From assembly GCA_021802165.1 (NCBI GenBank), contig JAKAAU010000101.1, forward strand, positions 1-6,011: 6,011 nt of DNA, read 5' to 3'. Position numbers and translations under genes: made by a program. The notes under the pieces were generated by a model, which saw only the letters and a list, made by a program, of their open reading frames with translations, searched no databases and was not told the DNA's origin. Positions 1 through 4,976 of the stretch are shown one piece after another (position 1 is the stretch's first letter; each line of letters starts with the position of its first letter). Source of the stretch: Thermoplasmata archaeon (GTDB taxonomy: Archaea > Thermoplasmatota > Thermoplasmata > Thermoplasmatales > Thermoplasmataceae).

Positions 1-399
1 AGGAGATACATTTACACCTAGATTATTTATTATATTGTTAACAGACCTGGTTGATACCCCATTGATATATGACTCAACTATTACAGAGTCCAGTGCCTTT
101 TCCACAGTTGAATACTTATCAAATACAGTGGTTTCAAATGATCCTGACCTTATATCAGGCTTATCTAATGTTAATTCTCCATCCACAGTCTTTAATTTCC
201 TCTTCTTGGTTCCATTCCTGAATCCTTTTCTTCCATCAGTTCTCTCATAGGATTCTGCATTCAGCTGCTCAGTTACCTCCTCTTCCATTACATTGTTTAA
301 GAACCATGTAACGAACCCTTTCTTGCCCTCTGTCCTGTCCTCTATGAAAACCTTTATTAGTTCTTCTACACTTATTAATTGACTCTTTGTCTTTGTCAT
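1..399 (-). CDS. IS256-family (mutator-type) transposase, N-terminal part, cut by window edge
   Basis: An open frame of 133 codons runs from an ATG at 399-397 to base 1 without a stop, so the rest of the gene lies left of the window. The translation has hallmarks of the N-terminal region of IS256/mutator transposases: a VMEEEVTEQLNAESYERTDGR segment (residues about 37-57, given here loosely), then RKGFRNGTKKR, KTVDGELTLDKPDIRSGSF, and YINGVSTRSVNNIINNLGV near residues 111-129. In the family this part precedes the DDE catalytic domain, which is outside the window and cannot be checked. The enzyme would cut and paste its own element using short terminal inverted repeats. Family assignment rests on recognising these motifs, with no search run. 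Whether the copy is intact is unknown. No good TATA box was seen upstream. Confidence 0.88.
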   Translation of the reverse strand, partial: MTKTKSQLISVEELIKVFIEDRTEGKKGFVTWFLNNVMEEEVTEQLNAESYERTDGRKGFRNGTKKRKLKTVDGELTLDKPDIRSGSFETTVFDKYSTVEKALDSVIVESYINGVSTRSVNNIINNLGVNVSP

Positions 400-463
400 T
401 TTGATCACTTCATTATGATATTGCAAAGAGTCATTTTAAATTTACAGCAAGATAATTACACTA
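400..463 (-). mobile_element. Presumed terminal region of the IS256-type element (upstream end)
   Basis: This is the 64-nt gap between the transposase start and the stop codon of the STAS/GHKL gene, so the upstream end of the insertion sequence must lie here or further right. On the minus strand the stretch begins TAGTGTAATTATCTTGCTG and goes on to TTTAAAATGACTC, which resembles the GTGTAA-type ends common in IS256 elements. The opposite end lies outside the window, so neither the inverted repeat nor a target-site duplication can be confirmed. The exact boundary is a guess. Confidence 0.35.
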
Positions 464-1177
464 TCAATTTTCAGGTAATTCATAGACCTTTTTGCTCCCA
501 TTTAAATAATGATATATACCCTTGTTTGAAATTATAATAAATTCATCTTCGTTTCTTTTCTTCATTATATTGTTTATGGATAGTAATCCTCTGCCTCTCT
601 CAGCTTGATCAATATTACCACAATTTTTTGTTGACTCTCCTAATATTGCCTTTTCTATGGCCTCGCAATCATTTTTGAATGGAAGCGAATGATCTTTAAA
701 ATTACCCGGTATTCCTATCCCATTATCATAGACAGATATTTCAAGCCCTAATCTTTTATAATATTGTACCACAATGTAATTTTCCGTTGATTTTGAATGA
801 TCTTTGATATTAGTATATAATTCACCTATTATGTATCCAATCACATTTTTATTTCTTATGTCAAATTTTGAGTTTAAAATGGTAAATGTCCGATCCAATA
901 GATCGTCATAATTATTTTCATTTAAAGTTATTACCGGCATAAAATTTTCGTTTTCTTCCAAGCTATTATAATGGGCTGTAATAAAGTCTATATAACTTTT
1001 TACGGGACTGTTTGAATCTTGTATCGTTAAAGGTATATTATCTCTTAAATATGGGAAAACCAATAATAAAAGTTCTGTGTCTATAAAACTAAATTTTGAC
1101 AAGTCGACAGTATCTGTTTTTTCCAGATTTTCTCTGATAATCAGAAATTCTTTGTACCAATCTAAAAGACTTTTCAT
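464..1177 (-). CDS. STAS-like plus GHKL (histidine-kinase-type) ATPase-domain protein
   Basis: A 237-residue soluble protein with no visible membrane segment. The N-terminal 75 residues contain TDTVDLSKFSFIDTELLLLV (21-40), which looks like the beta-alpha pattern of a STAS-type domain. The second half carries the GHKL ATP-binding signatures: an N-box GELYTNIKDHS (118-128), a G1 box YDNGIGIP (150-157) and a G2 box ERGRGLLSI (193-201). No phosphoacceptor His (HisKA) domain and no receiver are visible, so this is not a complete sensor kinase. It is closer to the anti-sigma/SpoIIAB-like or orphan HATPase proteins that accompany STAS partners. The ATG at 1177 sits about 40 nt after the vapC stop, with an AT-rich TATA-like element in the gap. 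Its TGA abuts the presumed IS end, so the C-terminus may be original or may have been cut by the insertion. Function is unknown; a regulatory or ATP-dependent switch role is inference. Confidence 0.75.
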   Translation of the reverse strand: MKSLLDWYKEFLIIRENLEKTDTVDLSKFSFIDTELLLLVFPYLRDNIPLTIQDSNSPVKSYIDFITAHYNSLEENENFMPVITLNENNYDDLLDRTFTILNSKFDIRNKNVIGYIIGELYTNIKDHSKSTENYIVVQYYKRLGLEISVYDNGIGIPGNFKDHSLPFKNDCEAIEKAILGESTKNCGNIDQAERGRGLLSINNIMKKRNEDEFIIISNKGIYHYLNGSKKVYELPEN

Positions 1178-1190
1178 TGTGTGATATAAA

Positions 1191-1206
1191 TGTTTTAAAT
1201 ATTAAT
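1191..1206 (-). promoter_or_regulatory. Candidate TATA box for the STAS/GHKL gene
   Basis: The minus strand reads TTAATATTTAAAAC here, centred about 20-25 nt upstream of the ATG at 1177. That spacing would give a leaderless or nearly leaderless transcript. It lies in the 40-nt gap after vapC, so the gene may be transcribed both from here and by read-through from vapBC. The sequence is so AT-rich that a chance match is possible. Confidence 0.4.
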
Positions 1207-1217
1207 TTTTGTTTAGG

Positions 1218-1634
1218 TTATAAAACGTTATTTAACGGGATTCTTTTAACTCCAACTATGTTATTAAAATCAGAATCGTTGGTAACAATTTCGCCAATAT
1301 CATTTTCTATACAGCAGGCTACGTGTATTGAATCTCGTGGGTCTAATCTATATTTTTTCATTAAATCGATAGCGGTTCTCAATTCTTTTTCTCCCACATT
1401 CAATATTTTGAGTTTAGGGAATGTAAGGAATTTTTTGCCCTCAATGATTGCAGTTTCTCTGTCTTCAAACCTTTTGATCGCCCACACTACTTCATCCCAG
1501 GTCAGGGTTGACGTCGAGGCTAATATTTTTCCCTCAAATATTGCCTTCAATATATTTTTAGAATTTATCGCATCCTCATCAGAATCTGGGGATAACGCTG
1601 CGTATATAAAGACGTTAGAATCTATGTAAATCAT
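1218..1634 (-). CDS. vapC: PIN-domain toxin ribonuclease, VapC family
   Basis: The product is a 138-residue PIN-domain endoribonuclease, the toxin of a type II VapBC pair; VapC proteins cleave specific RNAs and are held inactive by VapB. The four acidic positions of the fold are visible: D5 in IDSNVF, E48 in TWDEVVWA, D101 in PRDSIHVA, and D120/D122 in TNDSDF. The frame stays open up to 1709, but I chose the ATG at 1634 because PIN proteins begin directly with the first strand (MIYIDSN), and because a GAGG lies just before it. An ATG at 1643 (MRNMIYID) is the alternative. The gene overlaps the end of the antitoxin gene by 20 nt, the usual translationally coupled layout. All active-site acids are present, so the toxin looks intact. 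Confidence 0.87.
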   Translation of the reverse strand: MIYIDSNVFIYAALSPDSDEDAINSKNILKAIFEGKILASTSTLTWDEVVWAIKRFEDRETAIIEGKKFLTFPKLKILNVGEKELRTAIDLMKKYRLDPRDSIHVACCIENDIGEIVTNDSDFNNIVGVKRIPLNNVL

Positions 1635-1866
1635 ATTCCTCATCAAGTATATCTTTAATAGATCTTGAGTTAAGATTTGGTATCTTTTTCGGTACATTTG
1701 CAAAATCATTGACTATCTCTTCTGGTTTGTTTTTGACTTCTATTATTATTTTGCCATCTTCCAAATTCAATTCAACTTCAGTCCCTCTCTTTAAGCCCAT
1801 CTTAACTCTGATATCTTTAGGGATTACGATTTGGCCTTTTTCATTTATGGTCCTTTCAAGTTTCAT
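1615..1866 (-). CDS. vapB: AbrB/SpoVT-type antitoxin, VapB family
   Basis: An 83-residue protein. Residues 1-45 form an AbrB-type swapped-hairpin DNA-binding domain, with the signature INEKGQIVIPKDIRVKMGLK followed by GTEVELNLEDGKIII. Residues about 50-83 form a charged tail (PEEIVNDF, SIKDILDEEYD), where VapB antitoxins usually thread across the PIN active site. Known VapB proteins neutralise VapC and repress their own operon. The vapC coding sequence starts inside the last codons of this gene. A TATA box and a small inverted repeat lie upstream of the ATG at 1866. The family call is secure; the pairing is inferred from overlap and order. Confidence 0.87.
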   Translation of the reverse strand: MKLERTINEKGQIVIPKDIRVKMGLKRGTEVELNLEDGKIIIEVKNKPEEIVNDFANVPKKIPNLNSRSIKDILDEEYDLHRF

Positions 1867-1886
1867 TCATACTCACTAGTTCTACA

Positions 1887-1901
1887 TAGTAATAATGACT
1901 A
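1887..1901. promoter_or_regulatory. Possible VapB autoregulatory operator (imperfect inverted repeat)
   Basis: The plus strand reads TAGTAATAATGACTA, a 15-nt imperfect palindrome with TAGT/ACTA arms. It lies between the TATA box and the vapB start, where a repressor would block RNA polymerase. AbrB-type antitoxins typically bind such short palindromes upstream of their own operon. The arms are only 4 nt in AT-rich DNA, so chance is a serious alternative. Confidence 0.3.
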
Positions 1902-1916
1902 TTTATACTTTTTATA
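1900..1916 (-). promoter_or_regulatory. Tandem TATA-like elements upstream of vapBC
   Basis: The minus strand carries TATAAAAAG followed directly by TATAAATAG, two near-identical 9-mers. The second is centred about 38 nt upstream of the vapB ATG, so transcription would begin near 1878 and leave a leader of roughly 10 nt. The match to the archaeal box A (TTTAWATA-like) is good. Which copy binds TBP cannot be decided from the sequence. Confidence 0.55.
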
Positions 1917-2054
1917 CCAACATTGAATATTCATTATAACAGAAATGTAAGCAAATCAATATTTCATCTATGTTTAGTCTGATAAAGTCCAATCCATAAA
2001 ATAACTTAAAATTAATCTATTTTAAAGTTTACAACCTATTTTTATACACTACAT
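1917..2054. other. AT-rich intergenic spacer between vapBC and the HD gene
   Basis: This is the remainder of a 188-nt gap, with no ORF of note on either strand. On the minus strand, downstream of the HD-gene stop, there are short T-rich runs (AATTTTAAG, TTATTTTATGG) that could end transcription in the archaeal manner, but no strong T tract. Nothing else recognisable was seen. It marks the change from the very AT-rich accessory block to the housekeeping-type block. Confidence 0.4.
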
Positions 2055-3185
2055 CTACTTCCCAAGAATTTTCTGTACTTTGCTATATATGCCTTCTGAA
2101 CAGGATACAAGAATCTGTCTGTTTTCCATTTCGCCGGAAAGTGCTCTTCCTATTGAGGATACTTCTGTGATTTCCTGCTTTTTACCGCCGTAATACACTG
2201 TAGCATAATTCTTGATCCTGCCTTTCCCGGAAAAATACAGTGGTGGTACTATATCAATTATATAGTCATGGGCATTGAATTCTTCCAGAAGATTTTTTAT
2301 GGCGGCTACCCTTTCCCTGCTATAGCTACCCCTGTATGCCACTTTATACAGTTGGCGATTTATTATGCGCTTAAGCATAACGGAAGAATTTCTATTCTTA
2401 ATTTTCTCCATGAATTCAAAATCATTTAGCTTGATATCCTCAATGCTTCTCCCTTCCATGTCCATATATGCATAACCGAGCATCTTCTGTGCTATCCTGC
2501 ATGTTTTATGGAAATAAACTGTATTGAACATCAGGATTCTCGTTATTATAATAGATTCAATTGTAGGTATGGATTTTTCCACCCCGATTAGCTTATTTTC
2601 ATCTATCATGACTGTGTTGAATAATCTTTTGTAATCAATCTGTCCCATTGTTACGCCGCAGAAAAGTGCATCCCTTCTGAGATAATCTATCTCGTCCACA
2701 TCCAGAGGTCCGCTGATCATTTCAGAAAACAATGGATATCGTTTCGATGAACCGGTAGCAACGTCCGCAATATCCTCTGGATTGTATCCGTACTTTTCAA
2801 GTATATAAGGTACTGTACTATCATTATATGGGGTTGATCCTGTGATAATTTTTTTGGTGATATCCTCATGAACGACACTGTACAGGCTATGGAACTCATC
2901 CTCTATCCCGTGGCTAAAAGGCATATGTCCGATATCATGCAAAAGTGCAGCCAGGGCAGGAATATCACTATTGATTCCCACTGCCTCCACGAGTTCTTTT
3001 GCAAGAAACATTGAGCCAAGCGAATGCTCGAATCTTGTATGATTGGCTCCTGGAAACACTATATTGCATAAACCCAGCTGTTTGATATACCTTAACCTCT
3101 GAAAATATTCTGAATCAACTATTTCATTGAATACCCCATCTATTTTTATCGGCCCGTTTACAGGGTCCTGAATAATTTTGTACAT
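2055..3185 (-). CDS. HD-domain phosphohydrolase, SAMHD1/dGTPase-like (COG1078 type)
   Basis: A 376-residue cytosolic HD-superfamily hydrolase, likely a dNTP triphosphohydrolase or related nucleotide phosphatase. The metal-binding set is complete: H54 in NHTRFEHSLG, H83-D84 in LLHDIGHMPFSH, and the downstream Asp in DVDEIDYLRRD (162-172). The phrases around all three closely resemble eukaryotic SAMHD1 and its bacterial and archaeal relatives. The frame can be read from 3206, but I chose the ATG at 3185 because the family typically opens with an M-x-KIIxDPV segment (here MYKIIQDPVNG), and because the longer start would run into the 3' end of the SRP RNA. No Shine-Dalgarno is visible. The gene starts about 23 nt after the SRP RNA, so it may depend on read-through from the SRP promoter. 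Substrate is not determinable from sequence; dGTP or dNTPs is the family-based guess. Confidence 0.88.
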   Translation of the reverse strand: MYKIIQDPVNGPIKIDGVFNEIVDSEYFQRLRYIKQLGLCNIVFPGANHTRFEHSLGSMFLAKELVEAVGINSDIPALAALLHDIGHMPFSHGIEDEFHSLYSVVHEDITKKIITGSTPYNDSTVPYILEKYGYNPEDIADVATGSSKRYPLFSEMISGPLDVDEIDYLRRDALFCGVTMGQIDYKRLFNTVMIDENKLIGVEKSIPTIESIIITRILMFNTVYFHKTCRIAQKMLGYAYMDMEGRSIEDIKLNDFEFMEKIKNRNSSVMLKRIINRQLYKVAYRGSYSRERVAAIKNLLEEFNAHDYIIDIVPPLYFSGKGRIKNYATVYYGGKKQEITEVSSIGRALSGEMENRQILVSCSEGIYSKVQKILGK

Positions 3186-3208
3186 AATAATCATAATACT
3201 GGACACGC

Positions 3209-3497
3209 CTGGTTCAGTCCAGGTGTTTTGGTAGCGTCCTCCACTTCTTCTCCTCCCCGCACCCTCTCAGCATCGATGGTCCAGGATACCGTTGTTCCCT
3301 TCCGGGCCTGGCGGGTTTTCCCGGTAAATTGTATATATATCTTCCTTTGAAGTTATATATGCAACCCCCCAATCCAAAAGGACAGAGACTCTACGATTCC
3401 ATGGAGACTGCCAAAGGCCTGGTTGCCCTTGCCAGGCAGTCGCCCCCGCATTTCGGCACGGGTCACAGGGAGGGCCTGGCTCCCCGGTCTAGTCCAG
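3209..3497 (-). ncRNA. Signal recognition particle RNA (archaeal 7S RNA)
   Basis: A GC-rich island in AT-rich DNA that encodes the RNA scaffold of SRP, which binds SRP54 and SRP19 and targets membrane and secreted proteins to the translocon. Reading the minus strand: helix 1 pairs CTGGACTAGACC (3497-3486) with GGACTGAACCAG (3220-3209), 9 of 12 pairs. The Alu domain has CCCTGTGACCCG, fitting the UGUNR loop motif, and AATGCGGGGGCGA. Helix 5 pairs CTTTGGCAG..TCTCC (about 3416-3403) with its partner at 3242-3225. Helix 6 is the hairpin at 3362-3331. Helix 8 is CCAGGCCCGGAAGGGAACA, with its GGAA tetraloop (3314-3289). The length of about 289 nt is normal for archaea. Ends are set by helix 1 and may be off by several nt. 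Helix 6 is nearly all A-U, and helix 8 has one unusual base. Confidence 0.93.
3331..3362 (-). other. SRP RNA helix 6 hairpin (SRP19 site), A-U rich with AAAG loop
   Basis: The two 14-nt arms, 3362-3349 and 3344-3331, pair at 12 of 14 positions around the tetraloop AAAG (3348-3345). Seven consecutive pairs are A-U. It occupies the position of helix 6, between helix 5 and helix 8. SRP19-binding loops in this helix are normally GNAR (for example GGAG). Here the first base is A, though the closing CUUC/GAAG stem is solid. Confidence 0.7.
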
Positions 3498-3517
3498 TAT
3501 AACAGCAATGTAGACAT

Positions 3518-3535
3518 GTTAAAAAAATTTTGCTA
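3518..3535 (-). promoter_or_regulatory. Candidate SRP RNA promoter, also a T-tract after cobY
   Basis: The minus strand reads GCAAAATTTTTTTAAC directly after the cobY amber stop. The TTTTTTTAA part is centred about 26 nt upstream of the first helix 1 base, the expected TATA-box spacing, with an A-rich BRE-like flank. The same seven-T run could terminate the cobY transcript, as archaeal terminators are simple T tracts. Both roles are inferred from position. Confidence 0.45.
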
Positions 3536-4036
3536 TTGTTTGAAATATTCCTGTGCCTTGATATAATCTTCCTTATAATTCAGATTAAAGAAACTATTAT
3601 CCTGCATTTCTATATCGGTATAGGAAAGTTCTCCATTTTCTGGTCTTTTAAAAAACATTGATATTCCGGAGAGTTCCCCATTTATCTTCAGTGTTGCTAT
3701 GTCTGTACTGACTGTGCCTGATAATTCAATAAAATTTTTGAGCAATTTTTCAGAAAATATTACATCTCCGGGAAGAACAAGTGCAGGAATAGAGCATAGC
3801 TTTAGTGAATATTTCAAATCTTCTGAATAGGTGCCGGTGCCGGTTATGATCTCAACCTCTTCTGTATCAGATAGAAATTCTGTGCCTTTGCTTATGCAAA
3901 TCTTAACTATGAACCCTAAATCTTTCAGTGAGGCAATAATTTTGTATAATACAGGTTCACTATTGATTTTCAGGAGCATTTTTTTATTATCTCCCATCCT
4001 GGAGCCTTTTCCACCGGCCATGATTACTGCATCCAT
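3533..4036 (-). CDS. cobY: GTP:adenosylcobinamide-phosphate guanylyltransferase, CobY type
   Basis: A 167-residue NTP-transferase-fold protein. CobY attaches GMP to adenosylcobinamide phosphate in archaeal cobalamin assembly and salvage, replacing bacterial CobU. The N-terminal nucleotide loop is MDAVIMAGGKGSRMG (1-15), almost the same as in the methanogen CobY I recall (MDALIMAGGKGTRMG). It is followed by TGTYSEDLKYSL (67-78), a metal-binding Asp in VLPGDV (87-92), and the C-terminal FNLNYKEDYIKA (150-161), which also matches CobY. After the G loop the usual Lys-Pro is Lys-Met (KKMLLKI). At 167 residues it is somewhat shorter than the roughly 195 of the methanogen enzyme. A small amber-interrupted ORF ends 5 nt before its ATG, suggesting a shared transcript. 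The alternative is another MobA-like nucleotidyltransferase; the C-terminal match makes CobY preferable. Confidence 0.72.
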   Translation of the reverse strand: MDAVIMAGGKGSRMGDNKKMLLKINSEPVLYKIIASLKDLGFIVKICISKGTEFLSDTEEVEIITGTGTYSEDLKYSLKLCSIPALVLPGDVIFSEKLLKNFIELSGTVSTDIATLKINGELSGISMFFKRPENGELSYTDIEMQDNSFFNLNYKEDYIKAQEYFKQ

Positions 4037-4041
4037 AGACT

Positions 4042-4233
4042 TTAATGACGAATGTCTAATTTAGTTTTTCTCTGCATTTCCATGTTTGATTTTATAAAGC
4101 AATCTCGGTTGAAAGAACATAGAAAACAAACTGGTTTCTACGCCATGTCACAGGGCTTATCGCTTTCAATTCCAATAATGGGATGTATAAAACTGTTCTT
4201 AATATACCAGCTCTTTATGGGAATCATACACAT
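4042..4233 (-). pseudogene. Small Cys-rich ORF with an in-frame amber codon, upstream of cobY
   Basis: On the minus strand, ATG codons at 4233 and 4227 open a frame that runs to a TAA at 4044-4042, only 5 nt before cobY, with a single TAG in the middle (4140-4138). From the second ATG the parts read MIPIKSWYIKNSFIHPIIG, then ESDKPCDMA, stop, KPVCFLCSFNRDC, and a short basic tail: about 60 residues in all. The four Cys are spaced C-x7-C-x2-C-x5-C and straddle the stop, suggesting a zinc or iron-sulfur site that only exists if both halves are joined. A TGG-to-TAG change would restore a Trp (MAWKPVC). It is most likely a decayed gene, a sequencing error, or a read-through case. I do not recognise the family. 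Confidence 0.42.
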
Positions 4234-4353
4234 AATTTAAGCATGCACTAGATTCAACAAAAAGTATTTCCATTTTTTAGCTAAATCATCTCAATGATCA
4301 CTACAAATTATTTATGAAGATATAATTTATGTATTAAGTATATTATAAACATC
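4234..4353. other. Divergent AT-rich intergenic region
   Basis: This lies between the leftward small ORF/cobY unit and the rightward methyltransferase and should hold both promoters. For the leftward side, the minus strand has GGAAATACTTT at about 4271-4261, roughly 30 nt before the first ATG. This is a weak box A candidate and no better one was seen. No repeat or RNA structure stands out. Confidence 0.35.
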
Positions 4354-4360
4354 TTTATAA
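4354..4360 (+). promoter_or_regulatory. TATA box of the methyltransferase gene
   Basis: TTTATAA lies centred 26 nt upstream of the ATG at 4383, the spacing that places the transcription start on or next to the start codon, so the mRNA should be leaderless. This spacing also supports choosing ATG 4383 over the upstream TTG at 4374. Confidence 0.55.
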
Positions 4361-4382
4361 TCAATATTTAATATTGTATAGT

Positions 4383-4976
4383 ATGAAAGACTATTATGTT
4401 GATGGTGAGGAAAAATTTGGGTACTTCACAACATCATTTTATGACGTTTTCGCCTGGCGCATGCTCAAAAAGCTTTACAGTTTTACTATTCAGGAAATAA
4501 AAAATATGTCTCCAGCATCTGTGCTTGATATAGGTGCAGGGCCTGGAAGACTTTCAGTAATGGTGGCAAAGCAATTTCCAAACGCAGAATTCTATACAGT
4601 TGATCCGTCGGAATATATGGTTAGGGTGGAGAATAAAAATTTTGAAAAGGCAGGAATCAAAGCCACATGCAAACTGGGAAGTAGCAGGGAGATACCATTT
4701 GATAGGGAATTCGATCTAATCTTTACAACGCTATCATTCCATCACTGGGAAAACAGGGATAGCAGTATTTCATATATACTGTCAAAGCTTTCTGATAGGG
4801 GAACCTTCCTTATCATAGAATTCATGGAGGATAATTACAAATCACCTATGTCACTGCATAAAAAACATTCAATATCAAAGAAATATGCTGAATCCCTCCA
4901 TTTTGACGGTTATGAAAAGAAAATAAATACATCAGGAGAATTCATAGCACTGAGCTTTACAAAAATTCCAAGCTAA
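4383..4976 (+). CDS. Class I SAM-dependent methyltransferase
   Basis: A 197-residue Rossmann-fold methyltransferase. Motif I is VLDIGAGPG (47-55), the SAM-binding glycine loop. The acidic residue that holds the ribose is D74 in TVDPSE. An IPFDREFDLIF strand (104-114) is followed by the motif TTLSFHHW (115-122), typical of the UbiE/COQ5-like Methyltransf_11/25 group. LSDRGTFLIIEF (136-147) forms the next strand. The substrate cannot be told from sequence. Its convergent neighbour is a UbiD-type decarboxylase, and both types occur in quinone pathways, but they face each other rather than forming an operon, so that link is weak. A TTG nine bases upstream extends the frame, but ATG 4383 fits the promoter. 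The TAA overlaps the neighbour's stop codon. Confidence 0.87.
   Translation: MKDYYVDGEEKFGYFTTSFYDVFAWRMLKKLYSFTIQEIKNMSPASVLDIGAGPGRLSVMVAKQFPNAEFYTVDPSEYMVRVENKNFEKAGIKATCKLGSSREIPFDREFDLIFTTLSFHHWENRDSSISYILSKLSDRGTFLIIEFMEDNYKSPMSLHKKHSISKKYAESLHFDGYEKKINTSGEFIALSFTKIPS

Noticed and set aside
35..250. Plus-strand 71-codon ORF
   Set aside because: It is the shadow of the minus-strand IS256 transposase, whose frame is clearly recognisable.
1177..1629. Plus-strand 150-codon ORF
   Set aside because: It lies opposite vapC, whose active-site motifs are all present; the plus-strand translation has no recognisable features.
1635..1709. Longer vapC start at 1709
   Set aside because: It adds 25 residues that overlap vapB out of frame and precede the normal first strand of the PIN fold.
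3186..3206. Upstream start of the HD gene at 3206
   Set aside because: The family begins at the M-x-KIIxDP segment (3185), and the extension would overlap the SRP RNA 3' end.
3320..3365. A TATA-like stretch in the middle of the SRP RNA, suggesting a split or circularly permuted SRP gene
   Set aside because: The AT stretch folds into a 14-bp arm hairpin exactly where helix 6 belongs. Helix 1 and helix 5 pair across it in normal order, so a single, unpermuted RNA explains it.
4052..4240. Plus-strand 62-codon hydrophobic ORF
   Set aside because: It has no good promoter or motif, and the minus strand here reads better as the amber-interrupted Cys-rich frame that abuts cobY.
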